Assembly (NCBI GenBank): GCA_040221175.1
Contig: JAVJVK010000015.1
Location: 62,001-126,000 of the forward strand
Direction: 5' to 3'
DNA from: Phycisphaerales bacterium
GTDB lineage: Bacteria > Planctomycetota > Phycisphaerae > Phycisphaerales > UBA1924
DNA length: 64,000 nt
Under the pieces are notes generated by a model. That model had not been told where the DNA came from and did no database searches. It was given only the letters and a program-made list of their open reading frames with translations. Made by a program: the position numbers and the translations under genes. This document shows, piece by piece, positions 1 through 10,000 of the stretch. Each line of letters starts with the position of its first letter. Position 1 is the stretch's first letter.

Positions 1-1
1 G

Positions 2-436
2 GGCCCGATCCCCTTCGAAGAACTCCGCTCGATGTACGAGCAGGGCAAACTGGCAAGCGGAGCCCTCGTGGCCGAGGTTGGCGCCACCGAGTGGCAGTCC
101 GCTGCTGAGTTTCTGCGGCCGGGTCCTAGCGGGCCTGTCGAGGCCACGCCGCCCGTGGCATCCCTCGACCCGAACGATCGGTTCGAGCCGCTCGCCGGCT
201 GGGCGTTTGGTCTGGGGCTGGCCTCCTGGTTGTGCATCAGCATCCTGGGGGCGATCCCCGGCGCCATCCTGGGCCATATGGCGCTGGGCAAGATGAAGCG
301 CGATGGTAATCCCAATCAGGCCGCCAAGGTGCTGGCGATCATCGGCCTCATTCTCAGCTACGTACAGATCGGCGTGTTCGTACTTTCCATAATCGTGGGC
401 CTGCTCATGGTGTTCGCTGCGGCCGCGAACCCGTAA
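2..436 (+). CDS. GYF_2 / DUF4190-type membrane protein (5' end cut)
   Basis: The frame is open from the window edge and reads GPIPFEELRSMYEQGKLASG before continuing, so the first in-frame ATG (position 32) is internal and the start lies upstream. The N-terminal part has the pattern of a GYF_2 domain: G-P-x-x-F-x-E-L, then a Gly before a W-Q-S motif. A short linker follows, then two hydrophobic segments separated by a K-M-K-R turn and ending in L-A-I-I-G-L-I-L, as in DUF4190 proteins. It is probably a small inner-membrane protein with a cytoplasmic protein-binding head; the function is unknown. Its 3' end overlaps the convergent EamA gene by 32 nt. Confidence 0.75.
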   Translation, partial: GPIPFEELRSMYEQGKLASGALVAEVGATEWQSAAEFLRPGPSGPVEATPPVASLDPNDRFEPLAGWAFGLGLASWLCISILGAIPGAILGHMALGKMKRDGNPNQAAKVLAIIGLILSYVQIGVFVLSIIVGLLMVFAAAANP

Positions 437-1556
437 TCACTTGCTCGGGTTCATCCGCCGCTTCGGCCGCCGCGGCCACGTGATCGGCGGGCAACTCGCC
501 TGCATCAGATTCCATCAGGCGTGTGCGGCGTCGTCGAGCCAGGAGCGGCGCCTTGCCCCGCTGGGCCCGGTGCTGGCTCCAGAGCATCGAACCCGCCCCG
601 CTCACGGCGATCGCGCCGGCGACCCATTGTCCGCCGGTCAAGAGTTCCTTGAAGATCACCAGACTGGCAGTGCTCACCACGAACGGCTGGAGCTGGATGA
701 CGCCGCTGGCGACGGCCACGCCCAGTCGGTTGATCGACATGTAGTACGCCACGTGGCCCAGCGCGATGCCGATGACGCTGCTGGCAAGCAACAGCCAGAA
801 GCCGGTCACGCTCAGAGCGTCGTCGCCAGCCCACGCCGTAGGCAGGGCCGACAACCCATACGCGGTCCCAAGCCCGAGCATCAGGCCCACCATGGCCAGG
901 GCGGTGTATTGGCTGATGGCAGCGAAGGCGATCATCGAGTTCACGCCCACCATGAACTTGCGCACGCTCAGGGCATAGCAGGCAAACAGCCCGCCCGCGG
1001 CGATCGACAGAGCCACGCCAATGGTGCGGGCTAGAGCGGGGTCGTCGGCCAAGACGCCGCTGGCCTCGCTGGCCGTCGAGGGCTTGTCTGGCGCAAACAA
1101 GATCGTGGCGCTCGTGCCGCCGACCACCAGGACGATGCCCAGCAGAAAGAGCGGCCGTCGGATGACCTCGCGTTCGCTGGCGAACAGCAGGGCCGCCCCG
1201 ACCGTGACGAAGACGATGTGGGCCCGAAGTGCGAACGTCAGCATGCCCGGGTCGAGCATGTAGTGGGCCCACGTGAAGCACACCTGGCCCACGATGTTAA
1301 ATGCAGCGGGCACCAGGGCGAGCTTGAAAAGGCCCCGGGGCAGCTTCTTCCTCGCACCAACGACGATCAGCAACGGCAGCCACAGCAATGCCGCGAAGCC
1401 ATACCGCCAGCCATTGCTGGTCCACCCGTCGATGTCCTCAGCGAAGTACCGCAGGAAAAGGGGGATGCTCGACCATCCCAACAGCGTCAGGACGACCAGG
1501 AATACGCCGCCGAGTTGGCTCGGCGCGCCCTCAGAGCTTGATGGAGAACCGCTCAC
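405..1556 (-). CDS. EamA/DMT-family permease
   Basis: A 383-residue multispan protein with about ten hydrophobic helices in two halves, the layout of the drug/metabolite transporter (EamA) superfamily. The repeat halves start near 'GWSSIPLFLRY' and 'IGVALSIAAGG'; the second half contains the usual late motif 'LQPFVVSTASLVIFKE'. A charged C-terminal tail of about 55 residues follows the last helix. The substrate cannot be read from sequence. The start is GTG at 1556, 9 nt after the stop of the upstream gene, so the two are probably one transcript. The 3' end runs 32 nt into the convergent gene at 2-436. Confidence 0.88.
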   Translation of the reverse strand: MSGSPSSSEGAPSQLGGVFLVVLTLLGWSSIPLFLRYFAEDIDGWTSNGWRYGFAALLWLPLLIVVGARKKLPRGLFKLALVPAAFNIVGQVCFTWAHYMLDPGMLTFALRAHIVFVTVGAALLFASEREVIRRPLFLLGIVLVVGGTSATILFAPDKPSTASEASGVLADDPALARTIGVALSIAAGGLFACYALSVRKFMVGVNSMIAFAAISQYTALAMVGLMLGLGTAYGLSALPTAWAGDDALSVTGFWLLLASSVIGIALGHVAYYMSINRLGVAVASGVIQLQPFVVSTASLVIFKELLTGGQWVAGAIAVSGAGSMLWSQHRAQRGKAPLLARRRRTRLMESDAGELPADHVAAAAEAADEPEQVITGSRPQRTP

Positions 1557-1565
1557 CGATGACGC

Positions 1566-2087
1566 TCAAGACGCATCGGCATCGGCCTGGGGCTTGGGCT
1601 TGCGTGCCGGCGGCTTGGGCCGGGCGACGATCATGGTGACGAATGTCTGGAGGCTGACGGCCGAGATTGCGACCAAGGCGCCGCGGAGGTAGCCCTTGTC
1701 GTGATCAGGATACTCGTTCTCCTCGAAGAACTTCTCGCGTGCCGACGGCGTGTTGATGCCCCCGCCCTGCACGCGTTGCTCCCAGAGGGACTGGCCTTCC
1801 TTGTAGCTCTCGCTGGCCTGGTGGGCGACGTATGCCCGGTGCCCTACGGCGATGGCTACCAGAAGGGGGATGACGATGCCCAGGTGGATGCCCACCATGC
1901 CCACCGTCCGGTTCTTGTGGATCATCAGAGCCATGGCCGCACACCCGAGGCTGACCACGGCCACGGCAATGGGCACGATCAGGGCCGTCGAGGCATTGGC
2001 CCCCTCCGGGGCGTCGCTGTACGCGAGGATGCCCAGGGCGACCACGAGGACGGCGTAGAGCACGAGGATGGCGAAGGCTTTGAACAT
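1566..2087 (-). CDS. Small four-helix membrane protein, unknown
   Basis: A 173-residue protein with hydrophobic segments near residues 5-24, 35-55, 64-82 and 135-155, a polar loop around residues 88-130 and a Pro/Lys-rich tail. It has no motif I can name. The first half loosely recalls TMEM14-like proteins, but the loop does not fit. There is no Shine-Dalgarno site before the ATG at 2087; instead a TACCCT hexamer ends 5 nt upstream, which suggests a leaderless mRNA. It sits 9 nt before the EamA gene and is likely its operon partner. Confidence 0.72.
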   Translation of the reverse strand: MFKAFAILVLYAVLVVALGILAYSDAPEGANASTALIVPIAVAVVSLGCAAMALMIHKNRTVGMVGIHLGIVIPLLVAIAVGHRAYVAHQASESYKEGQSLWEQRVQGGGINTPSAREKFFEENEYPDHDKGYLRGALVAISAVSLQTFVTMIVARPKPPARKPKPQADADAS

Positions 2088-2092
2088 GTGAG

Positions 2093-2098
2093 AGGGTA
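2093..2098 (-). promoter_or_regulatory. -10-like TACCCT, leaderless start of the gene at 1566-2087
   Basis: TACCCT on the minus strand with 5 nt to the ATG at 2087 and no Shine-Dalgarno site between. The distance puts the predicted transcript start at or next to the ATG. Confidence 0.45.
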
Positions 2099-2126
2099 GG
2101 GGGGATGGCGTTGGTGGAAACCGTCC

Positions 2127-3215
2127 TTAGGGGACCTGCCGCCTCGCCCGCTCCGCCTCGATCGTGCTCAGCACATCGGCCTGGTGGTCGGCGTGGTAGC
2201 TCGACCGCACCAGCGGCCCGCTCTCGATGACCTTGAAGCCCCGCTTGAGGCCCTCTTCCTTGTACATCGCGAAGGTGTCGGGGTGCACCCAGCGGTCGAT
2301 GGGCAGGTGGTTGCGGGTGGGCTGGAGGTACTGGCCGATGGTCAGGATGTCACAGGCGTCCTCGCTGCCGTCGGGGCCGGTTGCCCGGGTGCCCTCGAGC
2401 ACGTCGTCGAAGAGGGCCAGCACTTCCTCGTCCTTCTCGCCGATGCCCACCATGATGCCCGTCTTGGCCACCCCGCCCTGCTCCTTCACGCGCCGGAGGA
2501 GCTCCAGCGAGCGGTCGAACTTGGCGCTCGGGCGCACGGCCGGGTACATCCGGCGGACGCACTCGAGGTTGTGGTTGATGATGTGGGGCTTGGCGTCGAT
2601 GACCATCTGGAGCGCCCCCCAGTTGCCCTCGAAGTCGGGGATCAGGACCTCCAGGCTCATGCCGGGGCAGGCCTCGCGGCCCCGCATGATCGTCTCGGCC
2701 CAGATGCCCGCGCCGCCGTCGGCCAGCTCGTCGCGGTTCACGCTGGTGATCACCACGTGCTTCAGCTTAGCCTGCTCGTGCATGAGCCTGAGGCTTTCGG
2801 CCACACGGCGGGGCTCGTCCTTGTCGAGCACCGGCGGGCGGCCAGTCTTGACGTTGCAGAAGCCGCAGGCCCGAGTGCAGGTGTCGCCCAGGATCATGAT
2901 GGTGGCCACGCCGCGGGCCCAGCACTCGCCCATGTTGGGGCAGCCGGCCTCCTGGCACACGGTGAACAGGCCGTGCTCGTCCATGATGGCCTTGACCTTC
3001 TCGTAGCCGGGCCCGCCGGGGAGCTTGGCCTTCAGCCAGCTGGGCTTGCGCTTGTTGGCCAAGTGCTGGGGGCCCTCGTTGTTGAGGACCTGTCCGGTCA
3101 GGCTGAGCAACGGCTTGTCGACGCGTCGTAGGGGATTACCACCAGCCGGCCGCGGGTGGCGGGGCTGGGTTGCGGGCTTGGTTGGCTGCGAAACGGCGTG
3201 GGGAGCAAGGGCCAT
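2127..3215 (-). CDS. lipA: Lipoyl synthase
   Basis: Radical-SAM enzyme that inserts two sulfurs into the octanoyl group bound to E2/H proteins to make lipoate; cytoplasmic. With the ATG at 3215 it is 362 residues. It has both iron-sulfur sites: the auxiliary cluster cysteines C87, C92, C98 (CX4CX5C) and the SAM-cluster cysteines C113, C117, C120 (CX3CX2C), followed by the typical 'VVITSVNRDEL'. The first ~45 residues are a Pro-rich extension longer than usual. The frame is open far upstream to 3497, but that part is Arg/Pro-rich non-family sequence, and a TATCCT hexamer 5 nt before 3215 supports the shorter form. No lipB is adjacent. Confidence 0.96.
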   Translation of the reverse strand: MALAPHAVSQPTKPATQPRHPRPAGGNPLRRVDKPLLSLTGQVLNNEGPQHLANKRKPSWLKAKLPGGPGYEKVKAIMDEHGLFTVCQEAGCPNMGECWARGVATIMILGDTCTRACGFCNVKTGRPPVLDKDEPRRVAESLRLMHEQAKLKHVVITSVNRDELADGGAGIWAETIMRGREACPGMSLEVLIPDFEGNWGALQMVIDAKPHIINHNLECVRRMYPAVRPSAKFDRSLELLRRVKEQGGVAKTGIMVGIGEKDEEVLALFDDVLEGTRATGPDGSEDACDILTIGQYLQPTRNHLPIDRWVHPDTFAMYKEEGLKRGFKVIESGPLVRSSYHADHQADVLSTIEAERARRQVP

Positions 3216-3220
3216 CCCAG

Positions 3221-3226
3221 AGGATA
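3221..3226 (-). promoter_or_regulatory. -10-like TATCCT, leaderless start of lipA
   Basis: TATCCT on the minus strand, 5 nt before the lipA ATG, with no Shine-Dalgarno site. It lies in the 271-bp divergent region between lipA and the export lipoprotein; I see no other clear signal there. Confidence 0.5.
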
Positions 3227-3486
3227 GGGAAGCAAGCGGGGCTATTTGTGCGGTTCTCGGGTGTTCCGACTCAGCCCGCGGCCTGTTCGTGACGATGCAG
3301 GAATCGTGGCTGGCCGGGGCGAACCCCGGGCGTGCCATGGAGTATGGCATCAGGCCAGGCTTTTGGGCCCGCCGACCGCTTCGCCGTGGTGGCCTGATAA
3401 CAATCGAGACCCGCGGCCGGGCCAAGGGAGGCTCCGGTCGATTGAAAGCGACAGCGTTCTCGAACAGGGCAAGGGGTGCGTTCCCG

Positions 3487-5019
3487 ATGACCGACACGAC
3501 ACGATCGATTCAAGGCAGCTTCACCGGACGCGGCCGCCGACTGCTCGCCCCGACCCTGCTCGCGGGCGCCACGCTCCTGGGGGGCTGCGGCGTCCATAGC
3601 TGGTTCGACCAGAGCGTGGTGGGCCGGTGGGAGGTCACGCCCACCACGGCGCCGATCCTCGACCGCATCTCAGCGGTCGAGGGGCCCGACGACGGCTTCG
3701 TCCAGTACAGCGAGGTCACGCCCGACGACTTAGTGCCCCGCCCTCGGGAGTATCGAGTCGGCCCGGGCGATTTCCTCCAGATCATCGTCTTCGACTTGCG
3801 GCCTGCGGGCCAGCCGGCCGAATTCCAGACCGCCGTCGACACACGTGGCATGGTCTACTTGGAAGAAGTGGGCGAGGTTCAGGTGGCCGGGCTAACCGCG
3901 GACGGAATCCGCGAGGCGGTCTCTCAGGCCGTCGTCGACTTTGTGACCAGGCCGCAGGTGCTGGTTCGCGTGCTCGAGCGTCGCCAGGCGACGTACACGA
4001 TGGTGGGGGCGGTCCCAGGTACGGGCAAGTTCCCGATCCCCAAGGCCGATTGGTTCCTTATGGATGCCCTCGCAGAGGCGGGCTGGATCCGGGAGGGAAC
4101 CGACGAGATCTTCATCATCCGGCAGATTCCGCTCTCGGAGAGCCGCCAGGTCGATCTTGGCCCCCAAGAAACCCCGGACTCACAGGAACAAGGTGGCTCG
4201 AGGCCGGCCAGTGGTGAAGACCTGCTCGACGACGTCGATCGCCTGCTCGAGGGCGGCGCGCGGCCGGGCGCTTTCAGCGTAGCCCAGGACGGCTCGCAAT
4301 CCGGTGGTCAGACGCAATCCCAGCGCCCCGCCGTTGATCTGATCGACGACTCGGGCCAGCGCGTCCAGCCCTCTCAGGACAGCCAGGGGCTCGGAGACGA
4401 CACCACCTGGATGTTCCTGGACGGCCAGTGGGTGCGCGTGAACCCGGGCACGGCTGCGGCGGCATCGCGACGCCAGCAGGGCGGCGCCATCGGCGGCGTG
4501 CTGACCGATGAAACCTCGACCAGCCAACTGGTGACCCAGCGCATCATCCGCGTGCCGGCGCAGAAGCTGATCGAAGGCGATATGCGGTACAACGTCGTGA
4601 TTGAACCTGGCGACATCGTCCGCGTTCCGCAGCGTTTGGATGGATTGTATTTTGTCGCCGGGTTCGTGAATCGGCCTGGCGGGTTTGCGCTGGCTCAAAA
4701 GCTGACGCTGATGCGTGCGATCGACCAGGCCGGCGGCGTGAACCAGCTTGGCGTGCCCGAGCGGATCGAACTTGTGCGCATGCTCGACGGCGATCGGCAG
4801 GCGATCATCCAACTCGATCTGCGAGCGATCAATCGCGGGGTGGAGCCTGACATCTACCTGAAGGCCAACGACCGGATCAACGTGGGCTCGTCCATCTGGG
4901 CGTATCCGCTCGCGGTCGTCCGCAACGGATTCCGAGCAACCTATGGCTTCGGCTTCCTGCTGGACCGGAACTTCGGCAACGACGTCTTCGGCCCGCCGCC
5001 GCTGGATAGCCGCTTCTAA
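3487..5019 (+). CDS. Wza-like polysaccharide export lipoprotein (SLBB domains)
   Basis: A 510-residue outer-membrane polysaccharide export protein. The signal peptide ends in a lipobox LLGGC with Cys34 as the lipidated residue. A polysaccharide-export domain starts near residue 90 ('YRVGPGDFLQIIVFDLR'), followed by a first SLBB-like segment. A Gln/Ser-rich insert of about 130 residues (around 220-350) separates it from the second SLBB-like part ('VVIEPGDIVRVP', then 'YFVAGFVNRPGGF'). The insert is longer than in typical Wza. The ATG at 3487 is chosen because the signal peptide follows at once; the frame is open further upstream but encodes no family sequence. It opens the exosortase/polysaccharide cluster and probably forms the outer-membrane channel for its product. 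Confidence 0.9.
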   Translation: MTDTTRSIQGSFTGRGRRLLAPTLLAGATLLGGCGVHSWFDQSVVGRWEVTPTTAPILDRISAVEGPDDGFVQYSEVTPDDLVPRPREYRVGPGDFLQIIVFDLRPAGQPAEFQTAVDTRGMVYLEEVGEVQVAGLTADGIREAVSQAVVDFVTRPQVLVRVLERRQATYTMVGAVPGTGKFPIPKADWFLMDALAEAGWIREGTDEIFIIRQIPLSESRQVDLGPQETPDSQEQGGSRPASGEDLLDDVDRLLEGGARPGAFSVAQDGSQSGGQTQSQRPAVDLIDDSGQRVQPSQDSQGLGDDTTWMFLDGQWVRVNPGTAAAASRRQQGGAIGGVLTDETSTSQLVTQRIIRVPAQKLIEGDMRYNVVIEPGDIVRVPQRLDGLYFVAGFVNRPGGFALAQKLTLMRAIDQAGGVNQLGVPERIELVRMLDGDRQAIIQLDLRAINRGVEPDIYLKANDRINVGSSIWAYPLAVVRNGFRATYGFGFLLDRNFGNDVFGPPPLDSRF

Positions 5020-5024
5020 TGGAG

Positions 5025-5046
5025 ACCCCGGGGTTGGTCCCGGGGT
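5025..5046 (+). other. Intercistronic GC-rich hairpin
   Basis: Perfect 8-bp stem (ACCCCGGG / CCCGGGGT) with a 6-nt loop, just after the stop of the export lipoprotein and before the exosortase. No T-tract follows, so it is more likely an mRNA stability or processing element than a terminator. Confidence 0.4.
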
Positions 5047-5119
5047 ATCGCAGAACCCGCAAGGGTCCCGGGCGTAGCAGTCGAACGGGCCTGTGGGCCC
5101 CAGAGGGGAGTTGTGTCGC

Positions 5120-6070
5120 GTGAGCGTGGCGTCGGCATCGCAGAGCATGAGCAGGCAGGGCGCTCCGGCGGCCCTCGGCTCGCTGCGCTGGCAGGGCGTC
5201 GCGGTCCTGGGCATGATCGCCCTCATTGGCTTTGCCTGGCTGTTTCGCGAGTGGTTCTTCAAGCAGGGCATGATCAGCTACCGGGCCCTGGACGACTGGG
5301 GCCACGCCTTTGCCGTGCCCGCCATCGCGGCCTATCTGCTTTATCAACGCCGTGAACGTCTGCTGGCGGCGCCGGTGAAGCCATTCTGGCCCGGATTGCT
5401 CCCGCTGCTGCTGGGCATTGCCTGCTACGTGTTCTTTATCGTGGGCGTGCCAACGCACATGCTCCAGGGGTTCGCCCTGGTGCTGGCCGTCTTCGGATTC
5501 GTGCTGCTGGTCTTCGGTCCACACGTGATGCGGGTGGCGATCATGCCCATCGCGTTCCTTCTGTTCGCGGTGACGATCTCCGAACGGATCATGATCGCCA
5601 TCACGTTCCAACTCCAGCTCATCGCGAGTCAGGGTGGGTACTTGCTGCTGACGATCTTCGGCTTCCCCTTCGGTATCGAGTCGATGGTGGAGGGGAACGT
5701 CATTAGCGTCATGGACGACGCGGGGAACACGCATCAATTGAACGTGGCCGAGGCATGCAGCGGCATGCGCATGGTCGTGGCGTTCATCGCGCTGGGCGCC
5801 GCGGTGGCATTGACGCAGTGTCGCCACTGGTGGCAGCGGGTCGCCGTCGTGCTGCTTTCGCTGCCGGTCGCGATTGCGCTGAACGTCGTCCGCGTGGCGG
5901 TGCTGGGCTTCCTGACCGTGCTGGTCGATCCGGACCTGGCGTCTGGTGAAGCGCACATGTTGATCGGCACCTTGCTCTTGATTCCCGGCCTTGCCGTCTT
6001 CCTTCTGCTCGTGTGGATCCTGAATCGTGTGGTGAGCGACGAGCCCGCCAGCGAGGTGGCCAAGGGATGA
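5120..6070 (+). CDS. Exosortase (EpsH-like transpeptidase)
   Basis: Inner-membrane cysteine transpeptidase of the exosortase family, proposed to cleave and anchor proteins with PEP-CTERM-like tails. The protein has eight or so hydrophobic helices and the three invariant residues: Cys213 in 'AEACSGMR', Arg258 in 'NVVRV' and His279 in 'GEAHMLIG'. I prefer the GTG at 5120 because a GAGGGGAG site ends 9 nt before it; an ATG at 5093 in the same frame has no ribosome site. The protein is 316 residues. It overlaps the next gene, an EpsI-like protein, by 4 nt (ATGA), the usual pairing for this system. No PEP-CTERM protein is visible in this window. Confidence 0.93.
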   Translation: MSVASASQSMSRQGAPAALGSLRWQGVAVLGMIALIGFAWLFREWFFKQGMISYRALDDWGHAFAVPAIAAYLLYQRRERLLAAPVKPFWPGLLPLLLGIACYVFFIVGVPTHMLQGFALVLAVFGFVLLVFGPHVMRVAIMPIAFLLFAVTISERIMIAITFQLQLIASQGGYLLLTIFGFPFGIESMVEGNVISVMDDAGNTHQLNVAEACSGMRMVVAFIALGAAVALTQCRHWWQRVAVVLLSLPVAIALNVVRVAVLGFLTVLVDPDLASGEAHMLIGTLLLIPGLAVFLLLVWILNRVVSDEPASEVAKG

Positions 6071-6966
6071 GCCACCCACACGCCAAGCTGCTTGGATTGC
6101 CCCGCGGCGTCGTCCTCGCGGCGACGGTCGCCATCGCGTTACTGGTTGCGTCCGGCGCGGTGCTGGGATTGTCGATCCGGGCCCTGGACCTGTACCTGCA
6201 GAAGAGCCCGATCTACCCGCGGACCGGCCTTGAAATGCGCGACGTGCCGGCCGAGACCGAGCACTGGCGCCGCGTCGGTCCCGATCGGTTCGAATCCAGC
6301 GAGATCGAGGACACGCTCGGCACGACCAACTACGTGACGCGAACCTACGAAGAGAAGGACCCCGAGGGAGACCTGCCGCGTCGTATCGACGTGCACCTGG
6401 CGTACTACACCGGCTCGATTGATACCGTGCCGCACATTCCCGAGCGTTGCTTCGTTGGCGGTGGCATGCAGATCGGCGGCGGAACCCGCGTGGTCGACGT
6501 TCCGCTGGACGACAGCCGCTGGCTACCGATGCGTGATGCGCCCGAGGTCATGCAGGGGCGCGCGTTCACGACGACGCTGGCCCGGGGCACGTATTCGAAT
6601 CGACCTGGACAGCGGGTGCTGCTCCCGCTTGATCCAAGGGAAGTTCAGCTTCGCGTGACCGAGTTCTCGGTGCCCGGCGCGCCGAGCTTGTACGCGGGAT
6701 ACTTCTTCATCGTCAATGGCGAGCATCGATCGAGTGCCGAGGGGGTGCGGCTGCTCGCCTTCGATCTGAAGACGGACTATGCATACTACCTGAAGGTGCA
6801 GTTCAACAGCCAACGGGTGGCCTCGGCCGAGGAACTGGCCGAGATTGCCGGCGACCTGTTGGATGACCTGCTCGGGGAGCTGATGTTGTGCGTGCCCGAC
6901 TGGGCCGAGGTAACCACGGGCGAGTGGCCCGAAGACAACAAGAAGAGGCCCGCATCGCGGGGGTAA
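6067..6966 (+). CDS. Exosortase-associated EpsI-like protein (DUF3485)
   Basis: A 299-residue protein with one N-terminal membrane segment (about residues 14-38) and a periplasmic domain. The region 'HIPERCFVGGGMQI' (Cys in a P-E-R-C-F context, then Gly-rich) matches the conserved core of EpsI, the protein that goes with exosortase and polysaccharide clusters. Later motifs include 'YAGYFFIVNGEH'. The start ATG overlaps the exosortase stop, so translation is coupled. Its biochemical role in the family is not settled; it is thought to help exopolysaccharide assembly or sorting. Confidence 0.88.
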   Translation: MSHPHAKLLGLPRGVVLAATVAIALLVASGAVLGLSIRALDLYLQKSPIYPRTGLEMRDVPAETEHWRRVGPDRFESSEIEDTLGTTNYVTRTYEEKDPEGDLPRRIDVHLAYYTGSIDTVPHIPERCFVGGGMQIGGGTRVVDVPLDDSRWLPMRDAPEVMQGRAFTTTLARGTYSNRPGQRVLLPLDPREVQLRVTEFSVPGAPSLYAGYFFIVNGEHRSSAEGVRLLAFDLKTDYAYYLKVQFNSQRVASAEELAEIAGDLLDDLLGELMLCVPDWAEVTTGEWPEDNKKRPASRG

Positions 6967-7015
6967 GCGCGGCAGCGTCTGAAGGGGCGCGACCGCTGGC
7001 GATACGGAGGCGGAC

Positions 7016-10000
7016 ATGGCGGCTCGTGTAAATGTCAGATTCGTCGCGATCCTGTGCACCATCGTGGGGGTGGTGTTTGTCGGCATGGCCGGCGCGGCGT
7101 ACTTCATCGTCAAGAAGTCGGCTTCGGACCACTACGAAGCAGCCCAGCAGTTCATGCAGGCCGGGGACTTCGTGGAGGCGGAGAAGTCCTATGGCAAGGC
7201 CGTCAATAAGGAACCGACCAACGTTGTTTATCTCGAGTCATGGATCGAGTCGATCGAGAAGCTGACGCCCGAGACGCAGACGAAGTACGCCGACGTCTAC
7301 TGGAAGAACTACGTACCGGGTTTGCGGCAGTTGGCCGTGGCGCAGCGCACGAACGTCGACGCGTGGGACAAGTTCCTGGGCACCCAGTATGAGCAGCGCA
7401 ACGTCTTCGGGGCCGGCGGGCGTTCCAACTGGCAGTCCCTGCTGAGCGAGACCAACTTCGCGCTCGAGCAATTCCTCGCGACCGAACAGGCCAACGACGA
7501 GCAGGCCGACTGGCATCGGCTGCGCCGGTACCGGGCCCTGAGCAACCTGAACATGCGCCTGGGTTCAGGCGAGGCCGACCCGGACTTCAAGGACAAGACG
7601 GTGCTCGACTTCGAGGCCGCCCTGCGGGTCGATCCGGACGACGACGAGGCGGCCGTGGGGCTGTACGAGTGGCTCATGGCCGAGGCCAATGAGAACCGGA
7701 TGGGGCGCACGGACCCGCAGGTCTATCTCGATCGAGCCAAGGAAACGCTCGACGACTTCCTGGCCGAGAACCCGAACCACCCCCGCGTCTTGATCGCGCG
7801 CCTCTACTACGACCTCCAGGTTGCCGCGCGGCCGCTGCGCGACCTGCGAACCCAGGAAGAGCGTGTCCGGGCCAACCTGGCGTTGGCCTCGGAGTTCAAG
7901 CCACGCGTCGAGGTAATCGTCGATCAGGTCATCCGGCAGAGTCCTCCCGAAATGCTCACGGTGGAAGTCGCCCAGCTCGTGCATCGGCTCGAGCGGCTCA
8001 CCTCGCCGGGTTCCTCCGAGATTCCGCTGACCAACCGGATTCTCGAGGCGGCAACGCAGGCGGCCCAAGACGATCCCGGAACGCTTGCGCAGATCGCCTT
8101 CTTCGAGGGTGTGTTTGCGGCAGAGAGCAACGACCACGAGCGCGCCATCAGCGCCTTTGAACGAGTGCTGGAGTCGCCGGATGTTCCCGTGAGCCTGGAG
8201 GGCATCATCCTGACGTTGCTGAACGGCCAGGCGGTCCTCCGTCAGGCTCAAAGCGCGATCGAGCTAGCAAACGCGGCAGAAGGCGATCAGGTGCAGGCGG
8301 CACGTGATCGGGTAACCGAGTATCGCGAGAAGGTTGAGCGGTACTGGACCCAGGGCACCCCCTCGGTATTGCTCCTCGATGCACGCATCGCGTATATGCG
8401 CGGCGAGTTGGCGTCGGCCCAGGGGCTGGCGGTCTCGTACCAGCGTGAGTCAAACGGCACCGATCCGCAGGCCCACTTTCTGCTCAGCCGCATCTACATG
8501 GATCGCAATCAGGTGGGCCAGGCGATCGAAGAACTCAAGAAGTTCGTGGAACTGAGTCCCAACGTGCCCGAGGCGTGGGCGCAGCTGAGCGACTTGCAGG
8601 ACCGCGTCGGCGACACCGATGGCGCGTGGGAGTCGATCGTTCGAGCCGTGCAACTGGCTCCGGATGATCCGAGGATCCAGCGTCGATACGAGAACTTCCG
8701 GATCCGAACCGGGCAGGTGCAATCCGATGATCCGATCCAGCAGGCGTTGCTCGGGGTCGACCGCATGCTCGATACGACCGGCGGCGTGTCGCCCCGGTAC
8801 GAGCAGGCCGAGCAGTTGATTCGCGGGCTCATGGGACAGACCGACGATGCCCGGCTGTACAACGCGCTGGCCACCATTCAGGGCATGCAGCGCAAGACCG
8901 ATGAGGCTCTTGCCACGATCGACGAGGGGCTCAGCAAGTATCCGGACAACCGGCTGCTCCAGCAGTTGGCGACGCAGATCCGGTTTATGAGCGGGGAACT
9001 GCCAGATGATCTCGAGCCCATTCGCGCAGAGATGCTGCAGTATCGGATGGCGATGCGTGACGGCCGAACCGAGGACGCGCAACGTCACCTCGAGGCGGCG
9101 ATCAAGATCGATCCCGATGATGCCGAGGTCATCCAGACCCAGATCCTCCGGGCAATCGCCAACGAGCAGTGGTCCGAGGCCGAGCGTCTGATTGTTCGGG
9201 CAACCGAGTTGAACGCCGACCAGGCGGGCGGTCGGGTGCTGCGGGCCAATCTGCTGCAGGCCCGGGGTCGCAGCGAAGAGGCGCTCGGGCTCATTAACGC
9301 GGTCATCTCCGACGGGCTGACCAGCGTTCCCGTGCTGTACCGCCGGGCGCAGATCTATCGCAGCCTCGGCCGTACCGAGGATGCGGTGGCCGACTACCAG
9401 GAGATCCTGCGGCGTCAGCCCGACAGCGTGACCAACGTGCGAGACGTCATCGTGGCTCTGGCCGAACTAGGCCGTACGAAGTTGGCGCTCGATATCGCGC
9501 GGCGTTCGCAGCGCATCGCGGGCGCCGACGAGACGTTCCTGAACCAATGGCTGGCCCTCGAGGCCCAGGTGGGCGATTCCACGGCCGCCATGTATCGGCG
9601 GGAGGAGATCCGCGAGCAGGATCCTGGCAATCGTCAGAACAACCTTGCGCTTGCAAGCGTGTACGTAAAGCTCGGCCAGTGGAACAAGGCGCGCCAGATC
9701 ATCGACGAGCTGCGTGCCGAGCAGGACGACGTAGCGCTCGTGATGCTCGATGCCCGCTGGCACGCTGAGCAGGGAGACACGCGTCAGGCCGTTGACAAGT
9801 TCGACCAATACATGGCCGCACGCGACAGGACGGGGGACCTGGATGCACGCGACGTTCTGAGCTATGCGAACTTCCTGCAGAGCCAGAACCGATCCGACCT
9901 TGCCATCCAGAAGCTGCGCAACGCGCTCGATCAGGATACCGACGAATCACAGCCGATTCGTCGGCGCCTGGCCTTGTTGCTTCTGGCCGCGGGTCGATCC

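Noticed and set aside
3216-3497. Longer lipA with 94 more residues
   Set aside because: The added part is Arg/Pro-rich without family similarity and overlaps the divergent promoter region; the shorter start has a -10-like signal.
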